Part shown: one piece after another, positions 36,277 to 48,237 of the stretch
How positions within the stretch are numbered: the stretch's first letter is position 1
Layout of the letters: each line of letters opens with the position of its first letter
From: Hibiscus mutabilis
Lineage: Eukaryota > Streptophyta > Magnoliopsida > Malvales > Malvaceae
Assembly: GCA_019671005.1 (NCBI GenBank)
Contig: CM033718.1
Span: 1,674,001-1,738,000 of the forward strand
Direction: 5' to 3'
Length of the DNA stretch: 64,000 bases
The notes under the pieces: model-generated
Told to the model about the DNA's origin: nothing
Database searches by the model: none
The model's input: only the letters and a program-made list of their open reading frames with translations
Program-made: the position numbers and the translations under genes

Positions 36277-38450
36277 GATAGTTGAGCAAGCTCCTTTATT
36301 GCGGTTACAGGATCAACACATAAGTAGTCTGCCGGTTCCTGAGATGGTACAATTTTCTTAATAATATATTTATTTATTATTAGAAATTCAATTATGTTAA
36401 TAATATAATTACAGGATTTTGAAGATACCTTTAATCATCATGTGACCATGGCCAAAAATAATCCAGACCATCGAGCTATCGAATTTTTGCAACAGTCCTG
36501 ATTTTATTATGCGACATTCATTCGGGGGTACAAGTTGGTGCCTGGGTTGATTTCCGCTCTGATTGAGCGTTGGAGGCCGAAAACCCATACTTTTCATATG
36601 TCGTGTGGGGAATGCACGATCACACTTGAAGACGTGGTCATGCTTATCGGGCTCCCAGTAAACGAGGCACCATTGATCGAGGAACCATTGACCGGGGATG
36701 AGTCGATCGACCAGACGAAAGCTACACCTGAAACATTTTGTGCATTTTTCCTTGGGAAGGTGCCAGATAAATCTAATTTAAAAGGAGGTCGTGTGAAATT
36801 GAGTTGATTGGAAAGTGAATTTAAGCTCGGTGAATATAGTTCGGTTGTTGCGATTTATAATGCCAGTCGAGCTTATTTTCTTCAACTCATTGGAGGTATA
36901 CTGATGCCAGATAAATCTGGCAATGTTGTTCATACAGGGTATCTACGTTTTTTGAGGTATTCGTGGGAAGCTGCCGGATGTAGTTGGGGATCAGTCGTAC
37001 TAGCGTTCTTGTATCATGAGTTGTGCAAGGGCGCTAAAATAGAAAATGGTTATAAGGTTTGGGGTATTGGTGGTTGTTTGTTGTTGCTGCAGGCGTGGGC
37101 TTGGCAACGACTTCCGTTCTAGACACCGTTGACTCGAACACCGATACAGTTCCCTTTTATCGTCAGGTAATTATCCAGAGAGTTCAATTTTAAAAATAAT
37201 TTTATTTATTATTAAAAATATTTTTTCTGGTTTGTATGTAGATGGTGCGAGAAAAAGAGCAGACAGGATTGACGAAGAACAACTTGAAAGTATTTAGAAC
37301 GGAGATTGATTTGTATTGTCAGGAGCGGGTATGTGGTTAATTGTATTGTTTAAATTATTTTAACAAGTATTGTTTAAAATTTAGTTAGATAGATATTTAC
37401 AGTATATTATTTAAATTATAGAACTAGGTAGATGTCTTACTATAACTGTATTTGTTTATATTGCAGTTTATTTGGATGCCCTACAACAATTACGAAGATC
37501 TCATTTTTGTACCGGATGAGCTGCTAGTGGATTCGAACAAGTGGTGCAGTGTTACATCGTTGATCCATTTTTCGATTGTCGAGTTCCACTTTCTAGAAAG
37601 GGTGCTGAGGCAGTTTGGCTTCCACCAGCCCGTTCCGTATCCCCACACTGAGTATGACTATTTGCACGATTTTGATGGATGTGGTAGGGCAGAAGTAAAT
37701 TGGGAAGCCATACACGTCGAATACATTAATATGTGGAATAACAGAGGTTCGACAATACCGCATTGCATTCCAATGCAAGGGGATGATTTTGATTTTGAGA
37801 GGTCAGAGTACCTGATCTATTTTCTTAGTAATGGAATGTCGTACTTAACTTCGGTCAATGAATGGGAAGAATGTCGAATATATAAGAAAAAATTGGTGGT
37901 AAGGCTGAATCCTCTAAAAGTGCAGCAGCGGACGCATCTAAAAATCACATTTGGAGTAGAAACCTCGAAGGTTTGCCAACCACTTAGGAACATCCACCAA
38001 ACCGCTCGCCAGTTATATGGGAAATGGAACCGGCTCCAAGAAATGTACAACCAGAAGTGGGCCTGAGCTCGGCTCCAACTCACGGGTTTGATGATGTTAT
38101 TTTATACATACCCGAGTTTATTCCTCCATAGTCACCTCGGTACTCGAACTATGGACAGAGCATAGATTTTTAGGAAAATACCAAATGTCCTGAATTCACC
38201 AGAGATTATAGGAGGGATTATGGGATGGCAGAGCGGTTACATGGACATGTTCACAACACCGCCTTTGATGCCCTCGGTGACTGAGGAGGTGAACTACACT
38301 GAAGAGGCCGCTGAAGAGAAGGATGCTGAAGAAGAGGATCTCGAGGCAAAACAGAAGCCACGACATAAGATTTTTAGGAAACACACTTATTTTTCGACAA
38401 TATCCGCTCATTGTCAAAAATTACGTAAGAGGATGCAAAAGAAAAATTGA
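36277..38450 (+). pseudogene. Plant mobile domain (PMD/MAIL-type) gene carried by the MULE, broken
   Basis: Likely exons: 36277-36346, 36415-37166, 37242-37328, 37467 onward. The reading begins with a leader containing LLRLQDQHI and continues into GLISALIERWRPKTHTFHM, CGECTITLEDVVMLIGLPV, a central GYLRFLRYSWEAAGCSWGSV block and FIWMPYNNYEDLIF, the conserved order of plant mobile domains. In-frame stops at 36499, 36805 and 37120 fall inside conserved segments (the second where the family has KLSWL), so the copy is dead. The tail (38220-38450) is acidic then basic. PMD proteins of the host (MAIN/MAIL family) act in silencing and genome stability; MULE-borne copies have unknown roles. It faces the transposase tail to tail. 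Confidence 0.85.
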
Positions 38451-39496
38451 TTTTATGTATGTTGTGTAATGAATTATCATGAATTTGGGTTTGTATTTGA
38501 AGGTTATTGTTTTTTTTTTCACTATGTTATGTTTTTTTATTATTCATTTTTTAAATATATTAAACTAATTATCATATCATGAATTTGAAAATCTCAAAAG
38601 GTTTTTAATGGATTAAAATTTGAAATTGAAATTGAAATTGAAATTGGAGAAATTTAAAAATTAAAATTTAAGAGACTTTAGTTTTTCCATTCTTTTTTAC
38701 CACATAAATAGGCTAAAAGAAGTAATCATTGCCGATGAAACTCGAAGCTATAAGAATTTAGCAATGGATGAGTTTGAGTACAAACAAACATAATAAATTG
38801 GTGACTAGTTGGCACATATCTCGGTTCATTTGGACAGTTTGATTTCGAGTGGCCTTCAGCCCTACATATTGTACATCTCTTTCATTGTCCATTCTCTTTG
38901 TGATGGAGATCCATACTGGTATGGATGCGAGTCGATCTAGGTCGGCCAGTTGGAGTTCTATGAAGTATAGGATCCGGTAACTATTTTTCATGCTCTACTA
39001 CTAAACAGTACATTGAATTCGCGATCGTTGGGAACTCAATTCTATAAATTTGGACCATCTGTTGGAGATCGAAGCATTCGTCAACATAGTTGTATTGGTC
39101 AACCCTCGCATACATACATGCTGCAACTGCATGAGCACATGGATATCGCCACACTTGGAACTCTCTACAGTCACACCACCTTTTTCTAAAATCGACTCGA
39201 AATACATTTGAGTGGGCTACTTCGTTGTTGCGTCTCGAACCAACAACATCAAAAGTATGACCTTGTTGGTCGAATGCATGAACGGTCAGCGTCGTTGCAT
39301 TCTTCACATTTTTCTGTATTTTTGTCACAATATCATGAGCCCAACGTTGTCCCCTATTTATTAAGGACTCGATATGCTTCCCTTTAACGGACCAAACCTT
39401 AGCCAACCGGTAGTACGTCTTTTTCACCAAGCTTGTTATTGGGAGATGACGTGATCCTTTTAATACTCTATTTATGCACTCGACAAGGTTGGTTGT

Positions 39497-40997
39497 TGAT
39501 AAGTGTTCAAAAGTACTATTTTTATTACCCTTTTTACTCATATTATTGTTAGACTTAAGCTCATAATAGTTGCATAATTAGTCATTCATGCATTAATTCA
39601 TGTTTCTTTCCACCATTGAGCTTGATTACATAACTTGGTGATTTTTGTGGAAAAAGATGCTGCTTTGGTGTGTTTTTGTGTGTGTATGTGCAGGATCACT
39701 TGCCAAAGCAATGCCGAAAGCTAGTTGCCGTGGCAATGCATGAAGGATATGCCGAGCTAGTTGCCGTGGCAATGCATGAAGGAGACGCTGAGCCAGTTGC
39801 CATGGCATTTGTCGACAAAGACAAAATGCAATAGGGATGTCGAAATTAATGACTTTACAAGACCAAGATGACATGGAGCAAGGCCCAAGCCCAAAGGAAT
39901 TTGATTGCCATGCAGAGATTAAAGAAGAATTAAATTCCAAGAAGATAGGAGAAGTTCTAATAGGAATAAAATTATAATAAAGAATTATATTCTTTAAAGA
40001 TAATTTAATTCCAACTCAAACTCCTCCTCAAAGAAGGACTTTGGCCTAGCCCCCTAAAATAGCAAGGAGATTTCGACACAATCCATAGAGAAAAAAGAAA
40101 ATTTAGACAAGAGAGCATTAGGGGAAATTTCGACTTCTTCTTCTTCTTTGCTTCCATTAGATTCATGGTTTGGGGATTATTCTTTGTATATCTTTTGAAC
40201 CCAACCATGAACTAACTTGATCGATTGGGGTTATTGTGTTTTGTTGTTGTGAGAAACAATTGGATTTTGTTTAGGTAATAAGAGTTTGCACTTTTCTATT
40301 CAAGGTTTACTCATTCTTGGCTTTTATTCTTGTTTGCGAGTGAATTGGGAGAGGATCTCGTAACTTCATCTATTTATCTAATATCGGGAGAGTTAGATTC
40401 AAGAAACGAATGAGTATGGTCTTTATTCAATCTATTGATGGTGAAGATTAATCCGGCTTAGGAATAAGTTAAGGATTTCAACGGCTAAGAGGAGCGCAAG
40501 ATTGGTTGTTGTTCACCCTTGATTCACGCAGGGATGTATTATCAAGGCATGCACAAGTAGCTAGAGTTTCGACTTAGGGATAAGAAGAAACCATTGAAGA
40601 ACGCTCTGCCGAACCTTGAAGTTGCTGCCCGGACGCCCAACTAGTTGCCCAGCAACCATCGATTAGTTGCCAAGGCAACCCCGTTGTACAAGTTGCCACG
40701 GCAACCGAGTTGCCCGCGCACTCTTTTTTACCAAGACGATCCAATCGGCTATCACACCTCAACTCACGATAACCTGGCCTATCTCTCTTTTTTCTTTCAT
40801 CTATTCTTTTAGTTTATTGCTTTTACTTTTCTCGTTAATTAAAACCTCTATTATTAATTGTGTTTTTATTTTCGGTCAATAACTTAAGCAAAGTGGCCCA
40901 AACCAATCCTCGTGGAGACGATACTCGATACTCATATCACTTTATTACTTGCGACGTGTATACTTGCACATTTGCGTAGCACTTATCACACGCAACA
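39497..40997 (+). repeat. Left LTR of Athila-like element
   Basis: Nearly identical to 43946-45455. Where the right copy has TATAAATAG (44500) this copy reads CTAAAATAG (about 40056), so its own TATA-like box is damaged. It also has small deletions in the tract of GTTGCC/GGCAAC palindromes near 40640. Confidence 0.9.
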
Positions 40998-41117
40998 AGT
41001 TTTTGGCGCCGTTGCCGGGGATTGGCAATTGGTGTTAGTTGTTTTTGTTATTGCATTTTTTCTCTTAGTTTTACTAACTTTTCTTTTTGTTTGTTTTATC
41101 AAAAAAAAAAAAATTAG

Positions 41118-41906
41118 GTGCGCTACAAGTTAAGGAACATCAACATGTTGGGAAACAAAAGACAATCTATTCGAGAGATGATGTTGGAAGATATGAATCA
41201 ATCCAATCAAGAGTTTCTTGCACCCTTTGATGATTACCTATACCAACCGAGAAAAGCCCAAAGAACTTATCTTTGTGGAAAAATCTTGTGCTATGTGTGG
41301 AGAACATCATGAGTTTGAAAATTGCCCTCACATTTTCGGTGCATATAACTACATGGAGGACCATAGAGGGAACCAAAGAGCAAAATTCTTCATGGTATGG
41401 TCAAAAAGCTCAAATTTTTTTACCATAACAATTTTGCCAAAAAGAATGATATGCCATGGCAATGTAGTCATTTTCAAGAGCATTCCAATTCCTTGGAGGA
41501 AACGTTACTAGCTTCCTTGGCTAGACTTGACGGATCAATTGAAGAGATTCGAGAACTATCAAAATCTATGGATACGAGGATAGATCAGTGGGATGCAACC
41601 TTAGGGGATTCAAGATCAATTGGGAGATCCACATATGTCATGGATAACATGCACCAACAATTCATTCCTAGGGATACTGACGTCCCAAGGCAAGAAATCT
41701 CTCCGATGTGTGAGGAACAACTAGAACCTCAAAGTCAAGAGGATGCCAATGAGAGAGACTGCCCAACACATGATGAGCTTGAACAACAAATTGCCTCGGC
41801 AATGATTGAGGAGCCTGAACAGAGCAATGCCGCGACAACACTCAGTGAAGCTGAGAACAACAATACTACAGCAAATTCTGAGAAACCGAATCCCCAAAAG
41901 TTATAA
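41118..41906 (+). pseudogene. Athila-like gag remnant
   Basis: The first frame starts MLGNKRQSIREMMLEDMNQS. A shifted frame then gives CAMCGEHHEFENCP (41287), which resembles the Athila gag zinc-binding patch (C-x2-C ... H ... C), and a third frame (41397-41906) gives LARLDGSIEEIRELSKSMD with an acidic, Gln/Glu-rich tail. At least two frameshifts break it. The conserved matrix/capsid core is missing. Confidence 0.6.
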
Positions 41907-41908
41907 CG

Positions 41909-43061
41909 TTGATGTTGAAGCAGGAATGTGTAGATTGCTCTCATCTACAATTGCCACGGCAATTACTCGACCACATGCAAGATCAACGAGATGATAATAC
42001 TTTGCCAATGGAATATGAGCAGGTAATAGTTGAACCTTTTGAATTCTTTAAAAACTCACCTCGTCCATTGCAGGTATGTCTTGAGGAACCAAGGTTGGTA
42101 GATTTGAAGCCATCGAAATCTCTACTGATGGAGATGTTTGAGAGGCCAAAAGAAAAAGGTGTTTGGATTCATAAAGCTCTTCAGAAAATTGGTTCTTCCC
42201 TTGACTTACAGCAAATTTTGGCAACTGATTACCACGACAATTGGCTTGAGCAGCAATTGCCACGACAACAAAGGCTACATCCAACCATGATAGAAGTCGA
42301 CAAGAATGAGGTAATTGAATGGTTGAGAATGAATATAATTTTTCCTATTAATATATTTGTGCCTTCAGGAATAGTAGCAAGGTGGAGAGTATACATGGAC
42401 TACAAGCGAACAAAGAAGAAAGACACATCCACCATGGTAACGCAAAAGGGAGTAGTGGCAAGCACATTGGCCAAACTCTTTTTGGGCAATATTATCACCC
42501 GATGGAGGGTGCGGATGGACTATAAGAAGTATCGAAAACGGCAACTTTCAACACCGCAGCAACTCCTGATACGCACGCCTCGGCAACCATGGACGCACAC
42601 GCCTCGGCAACCCCTGACACCTCGGCACCCATGGATGTGCATGCCTCGGCAACCCTCGACGCCACGGTAACTACTGATACATTTATTTTTATTTTTATTT
42701 TTTGAACTATTTTGTTCTATTATTTTTGGTTATTTTTTCTCTTTATTTTTTAGGATATATTTTATTTTTCTTCATTATCTTTAGTTTCCAGGTTTTCTTT
42801 TCCATAACAAGACTCACAACCACCATGCTAAGGAAATTTACTGCCGACTACTTGCCACAGCAACCACAACAGAAACTAGCGATGCCCAGGCAACAACAAT
42901 GGCTTCGAAAACTACTGATGCACATGCAAGTAAACCTGCATCGGCAAACATGGACCAAATCAAGGCAATGCTATTCACGCTGTACCAGCCACAAGCATTC
43001 AACCACTGACCGGAAATTGAATCAAGCAAACGGCACGAAGGAAACTCATCACTCGAGGTGA
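41909..43061 (+). other. Interior frames with PRQP repeats, no known domain
   Basis: A frame at 41909-42670 ends in repeated TPRQPW / TPRQPL units (42550-42670), which reflect the recurring GCCTCGGCAACC DNA word. A second frame (42702-43061) begins with a hydrophobic stretch and has further PRQ words. I recognise no domain; the repeats may come from the palindromic DNA motif rather than protein selection. Confidence 0.35.
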
Positions 43062-43474
43062 CGACCTCTCTGACTAACTCATTTCATTTAGTTTCTTTTA
43101 AATTTTGTTTCACTTTTACGTGCATTGAGGACAATGTTTCTCTCGAGTTTGAGGGGGTGTTGGTTTCTAGTTAGTTTCATGTTTAGTTGCATTCATCTTT
43201 AGCAATCACATATATGTTGCATATGTTACTTGCCATGCCTTTAATTTGATTTAATTGCTTAAGACTTGTTGAATATCCAATAATGAATTTTTGCCACTGC
43301 ACTTAATTGAAAGAACCTTTAATTTTAGGATTACATGAAAAGAACTTAGAATTTTACTATGATGCTGAATTTTTTTTACACGGTTGTGGGTTGTTGATTC
43401 AAAGAAACTTAGTGAACTTAGGTTGCTTAAAATTTGGGTAAATTTAAAATTTAAAATTAAAAGTTAATTTCTTC

Positions 43475-43655
43475 CTAGAGGTGCCCAAAACTGGCTCTAG
43501 TAGTAAATACATTTTCTTGCTAGAGGTGCCCGAAACTGGCTCTAGTAGTTAATGCACATTAAAGAATCGCTAGAGGTGCCCGAAATTGGCTCTAGTCGAC
43601 TAAAATAAAATGAGAAATAGCTTACTTTGCTAGAGGTGCCCGAAATTGGCTCTAG
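43475..43655 (+). repeat. Four 26 nt hairpin units near the polypurine tract
   Basis: Units at 43475-43500, 43520-43545, 43570-43595 and 43630-43655 read CTAGAGGTGCCCGAAAyTGG then CTCTAG. Each is closed by the CTAGAG/CTCTAG inverted repeat, while the spacers between units are unrelated. They lie 290-470 bp before the right LTR, in the untranslated 3' part of the element. Confidence 0.85.
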
Positions 43656-43945
43656 TGAAAATAAAAATAAATGCCCCGATAATTAAATTGATAAAAGCCT
43701 ATTGTTCACATAGAATCTTGAAAATCAACTTGTACACAACTACGCACACACATTGTCACGAGCATTATAGTTTGGTTCCGGGTAATTTTTGTGCTATCCG
43801 AAAAATTAAAAGGGTGATCATACTTTGTGACACGGTTCCGAGGTTTGAATCCAAGTTTGAAGCATGTCTTTGATGATTAAAGTCTTGGCAGGTAATTGTT
43901 AGTTTGCATTGCTTGAGGACAAGCAATAGTTCGAGTTTGGGGGCG

Positions 43946-45455
43946 TGATAAGTGTTCAAAAGTACTATTTTTATTACCCTTTTTACTCATATTATTGTTA
44001 GACTTAAGCTCATAATAGTTGCATAATTAGTCATTCATGCATTAATTCATGTTTCTTTCCACCATTGAGCTTGATTACATAACTTGGTGATTTTTGTGGA
44101 AAAAGATGCTGCTTTGGTGTGTTTTTGTGTGTGTATGTGCAGGATCACTTGCCAAAGCAATGCCGAGCTAGTTGCCAGGGCAATGCATGAAGGATATGCC
44201 GAGCTAGTTGCCAGGGCAATGCATGAAGGAGACGCCGAGCCAGTTGCCATGGCATTTGTCGACAAAGACAAAATGCAATAGGGATGTCGAAATTAATGAC
44301 TTTACAAGCCCAAGATGACATGGAGCAAGGCCCAAGCCCAAAGGAATTTGATTGCCATGCAGAGATTAAAGAAGAATTAAATTCCAAGAAGATAGGAGAA
44401 GTTCTAATAGGAATAAAATTATAATAAAGAATTATATTCTTTAAAGGTAATTTAATTCCAACTCAAACTCCTCCTCAAAGAAGGACTTTGGCCTAGCCCT
44501 ATAAATAGCAAGGAGATTTCGACAATCCATAGAGAAAAATAGAGAAATTTCGACAAGAGAGCATTAGGGGAAATTTCGACTTCTTCTTCTTCTTTGCTTC
44601 CATTAGATTCATGGTTTGGGGATTATTCTTTGTATATCTTTTGAACCCAACCATGAACTAACTTGATCGATTAGGGTTATTGTGTTTTGTTGTTGTGAGA
44701 AACAATTGGATTTTGTTTAGGTAAAGAGTTTGCACTTTTCTATTCAAGGTTTACTCATTCTTGGCTTTTATTCTTGTTTTGCGAGTGAATTGGGAGAGGA
44801 TCTCGTAACTTCATCTATTTATCTAATATCGGGAGAGTTAGATTCAAGAAACGAATGAGTATGGTCTTTATTCAATCTATTGATGGTGAAGATTAATCCG
44901 GCTTAGGAATAAGTTAAGGATTTCAACGGCTAAGAGGAGCGCAAGATTGGTTGTTGTGCACCCTTGATTCACGCAGGGATGTATTATCAAGGCATGCACA
45001 AGTAGCTAGAGTTTCGACTTAGGGATAAGAAGAAACCATTGAAGAACGCTCTGCCGAACCTTGAAGTTGCTTCCCAGACGCCCAACTAGTTGCCCAACTA
45101 GTTGCCCAGGCAACCATCGATTAGTTGCCAAGGCAACCCCGTTGTGCAAGTTGCCACGGCAACTGAGTTGCCCGTGCACTCTTTTACCAAGACGATCCAA
45201 TCGGCTATCACACCTCAACTCACGATAACCTGGCCTATCTCTCTCTTTTTCTTTCATCTATTCTTTTAGTTTATTGCTTTTACTTTTCTCGTTAATTAAA
45301 ACCTCTATTATTAATTGTGTTTTTATTTTCAGTGCAGTAACTTAAGCAAAGTGGCCCAAACCAATCCCTGTGGAGACGATACTCGATACTCATATCACTT
45401 TATTACTTGCGACGTGTATACTTGCACATTTGCGTAGCACTTATCACACGCAACA
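43946..45455 (+). repeat. Right LTR of Athila-like element
   Basis: TATAAATAG at 44500-44508 fits a promoter box, and GTTGCC/GGCAAC palindromes cluster at 45085-45175. The end CGCAACA is followed by GTTGT, the duplicated target. Confidence 0.9.
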
Positions 45456-47775
45456 GTTGTCATTTGGTCGTACCGTCTACCACCTTCGTCATACGATTGG
45501 GCTCATTTTTCCCTCTCGATATTATTGGCCCAACTCCAAACATTCTCGTCGTATTTTTGTAAATTCGCCATCTTCCTCTCAAATTCTGGCCGTACTAGTT
45601 GATATCTTGTGCCATAATATATGTTGTTAGCATCTACAAAATCAAATCACATAATTAGATGACCAAATGTAAAAAAGAAGTTTGAAAAATGATACTTACC
45701 CATGCTTAAAATCTCATTGCGAAGGTATGGATTTTTAAACCACTCATAGCTGTTCTTACCGATGTGACGAACACAATATGCATGGTATGCGTGCGGAGGC
45801 TTCCAACGACTTCCCCTTCGATTAATTGATGCTTTGATACCTTTCCCTCGATCAGATATTATGCAGACCCCATCTTGTAGGACAACATGCTCACGTAAAT
45901 TGGTCAAAAAGGAATTCCAAGCTTCCCTCGTCTCTCCCTCAACAATTGAGAATGCAATCGGAATGACATTGCTCTCACCATCTTGTGCAACGGCAATCAA
46001 CAGTATATGGGAATATCTCTCATACAGCTACGTGCCATCGACTTGGATCATACGTTTACAGTATGGAAAGCCTGCAATGCATGGCTTAAACGCCTAAAAC
46101 AGTCGATGGAGAAATTTTGTACCTTCAACCAGCTGGCCTTGTCGATTTTATGCATCATTTGCTTTGTACCTCACGACGGTGCATGGGATAAAATGGGTCA
46201 TTGCTACTAATAAAGTCGGTAGCTCATTGTACGACTTATCGTAATCATCATACACCAAATGCAATGCCTTCTCTCTTGCAAGCCACCTATTCTTGTATTT
46301 TATTTGATATTCAAAATATTGCGCAATGGTTGCCTGAATTGCTGAAACGGAAACCTTGGATTCCCTTCGACCAACTTTATCACATAATGGCTTATTACAT
46401 TCGAGTCCAATTTCATGTGGTCTTGTTCGATGGATGATCGTAAGCACGTGTGATCGTCGTTGTACTTTGTCACCTCCCAACAATCTATCTTCTTACCATA
46501 CGAAACTCGAATCTTCCAATTACACCCATGTCCATATTTCATACACTTCGCAAAGAAAGTCCTCGGGGTGAATTCTGCAACCACGTAGTCCACATGCTGC
46601 ATGATGCTATACTCTTTAATTGCCAATATAGCTTCATTCTTTTCATAAAATCGAAGCCCAACAAATAATTCACCATGCTGGCTCGAAGTTAATTGGGGCA
46701 TATCTGGGAATTGCGGTGACCTCATCGCATCGAAATCAACCTAGTTCATGTGAGCAAGAGGTTCGTAGAATGTAATGTCGCCCACGGTCGGAATAAATTC
46801 TCCAACACCAAAATTTGGGGCTTCACCAACGTCATCGGGGAGCAAATCAGGATCCCCAATATCTTCATCTTCGCTCGAATCTTCAAGTGATTCTCCCCAT
46901 CAACCTCATAGGTTCTGAACATTAACATCAATAATCGGATCAACAGTCGGCCCGTGTGATGTTGCATATGTCGACAACCCACCTTGCTGGAATCCACTAT
47001 ATGTCCCACTTGCCAACATTGAGACAAAACTGCCTCCGCACATATCAAACTCGTTACCGAAACCCATTTGACTAGATTCCTCAACAACGTTTCTGGATGG
47101 GCCGGGAATATCACGCACCTCAGCAAACAACTCCACATTTCGAATATCTATAGACTTATGCTCTGCGATCATTATTCCCACATCTGTATTATCTTCGAGA
47201 GCTATTGCGGAATATCTGACTGGATTGTGACATGTCAGCGACTGATACTGCAAACCATGAATCTAAGCTCCAATTTTCTCTGATATCTTCTCCTTCAATA
47301 CTCGAAGAGAAATTTCTTTTTTAAATCTCATCTTCGTAGGCCTTTCAGATTCAAATAAAATATCGACATCAATTTTCACAATTTGTCCATTGTAATGGAC
47401 AATCGCCACAAAGTTGTTGTTGCTCATTTTCTCTGCATGTTCGGAAAAAAAAATCAAACCGACTTACAATATTCATTGTTCGAACATAACAATTAAATTT
47501 CAAACAACATCAAAGTTATACGGATAAAAAATCTAAATATTCAAACCCACTTACAATATTTTCCCCACAACTTTCTTCTTCTGCTCTCTCTTTACTCAAT
47601 TTTTTTCTCAATCTCTAACAAATTACCTCATCCAACATCAACATAACATATTTAAAGAAAAAACAACTACATTTTTTTCTCTTTCATACCCCTACACGAA
47701 ATTTAATATTCACTAATAGGTTTTAAATCAAAAAAAATTACACTACCCCTATATAATTTAAAACTAACATACCAA

Positions 47776-48000
47776 TTAAAAAAATTATCTTACCACCCTA
47801 CACCTGCACCTACACCACTACTTCATCACATCACTGCAACCCTATATCAATTAAAAAATCTACTCACCCATCCAATCAAATAATACAAAAAAATTATCTT
47901 ACCACCCTACACCTGCACCTACACCACTACTTCGTCACATCACTGCAACCCTATATAATTTAAAAAAAAAATTCTTCTCACCCATCCAATCAGATAATAA
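47776..48000. repeat. Tandem duplication of about 110 bp in the MULE
   Basis: Two copies share ATTATCTTACCACCCTACAC and CACCCATCCAATCA and differ slightly (TTCATCACA versus TTCGTCACA). It lies between the transposase start and the right terminal repeat, in its presumed leader. Confidence 0.75.
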
Positions 48001-48237
48001 AAAAACAAACTCAATACTCCTTCCCGAGGATTACCAATCAGATAAAAAAATAAACCCAATAACCCTAACTATACTTTTATAATAAACATAATTAATTAAT
48101 TTGAACCTTTGTTAAATTAAATATTATTTTTCCCAACTATACTACATTAATAATTAAAATATTAAAAATTAACCAAAAACAAAAGAAAGAAGAAAAACCC
48201 TATTCAAAGGCGGATTGAACTCCTAGGGCCAGGGGGT

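Larger units (their letters stand above)
39497..45455 (+). mobile_element. Athila-like non-autonomous LTR element in the MULE (TSD GTTGT)
   Basis: LTRs at 39497-40997 and 43946-45455 (about 1.5 kb each, nearly identical) run from TGATAAGTG to CGCAACA. Both sides carry GTTGT (39492-39496 and 45456-45460). Right after the left LTR, TGGCGCCGTTGCCGGGGAT (41003 onward) matches the 3' end of plant tRNA-Asp, the usual Athila/Tat primer site. A GTTTGGGGGCG tract precedes the right LTR. The 2.9 kb interior has gag-like fragments only; no protease, RT or integrase was seen, so it must have moved with help. Near identity of the LTRs marks it as one of the youngest insertions here. Confidence 0.88.
38800..47427 (-). 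pseudogene. MULE (MuDR-type) transposase, broken and split by an LTR element
   Basis: On the minus strand an ATG at 47427 starts MSNNNFVAIVHYNGQIVKID. A low-complexity linker follows (to about 46750), then the MuDR zinc region (LFVGLRFYEKNEAILAIKEY ... CNWKIRVS, 46680-46400). The catalytic core comes next, with VDGT (near 46045), LIAVAQDGESNVIPIAFSIV and CIISDRGKGI (45855), then an intron at about 45640-45700. The Athila-like element (39497-45455) cuts the frame within a TTNLVECINR motif; both sides meet in frame if it and one target copy are ignored. After it come a SWIM finger WCDCREF...YPCAHAV (39180-39120) and a CTICRAEGHSKSNCP zinc knuckle near 38865. Stops at several places (for example after KANDA, after VDGT, and near 45550) make it inactive. 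Confidence 0.85.
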
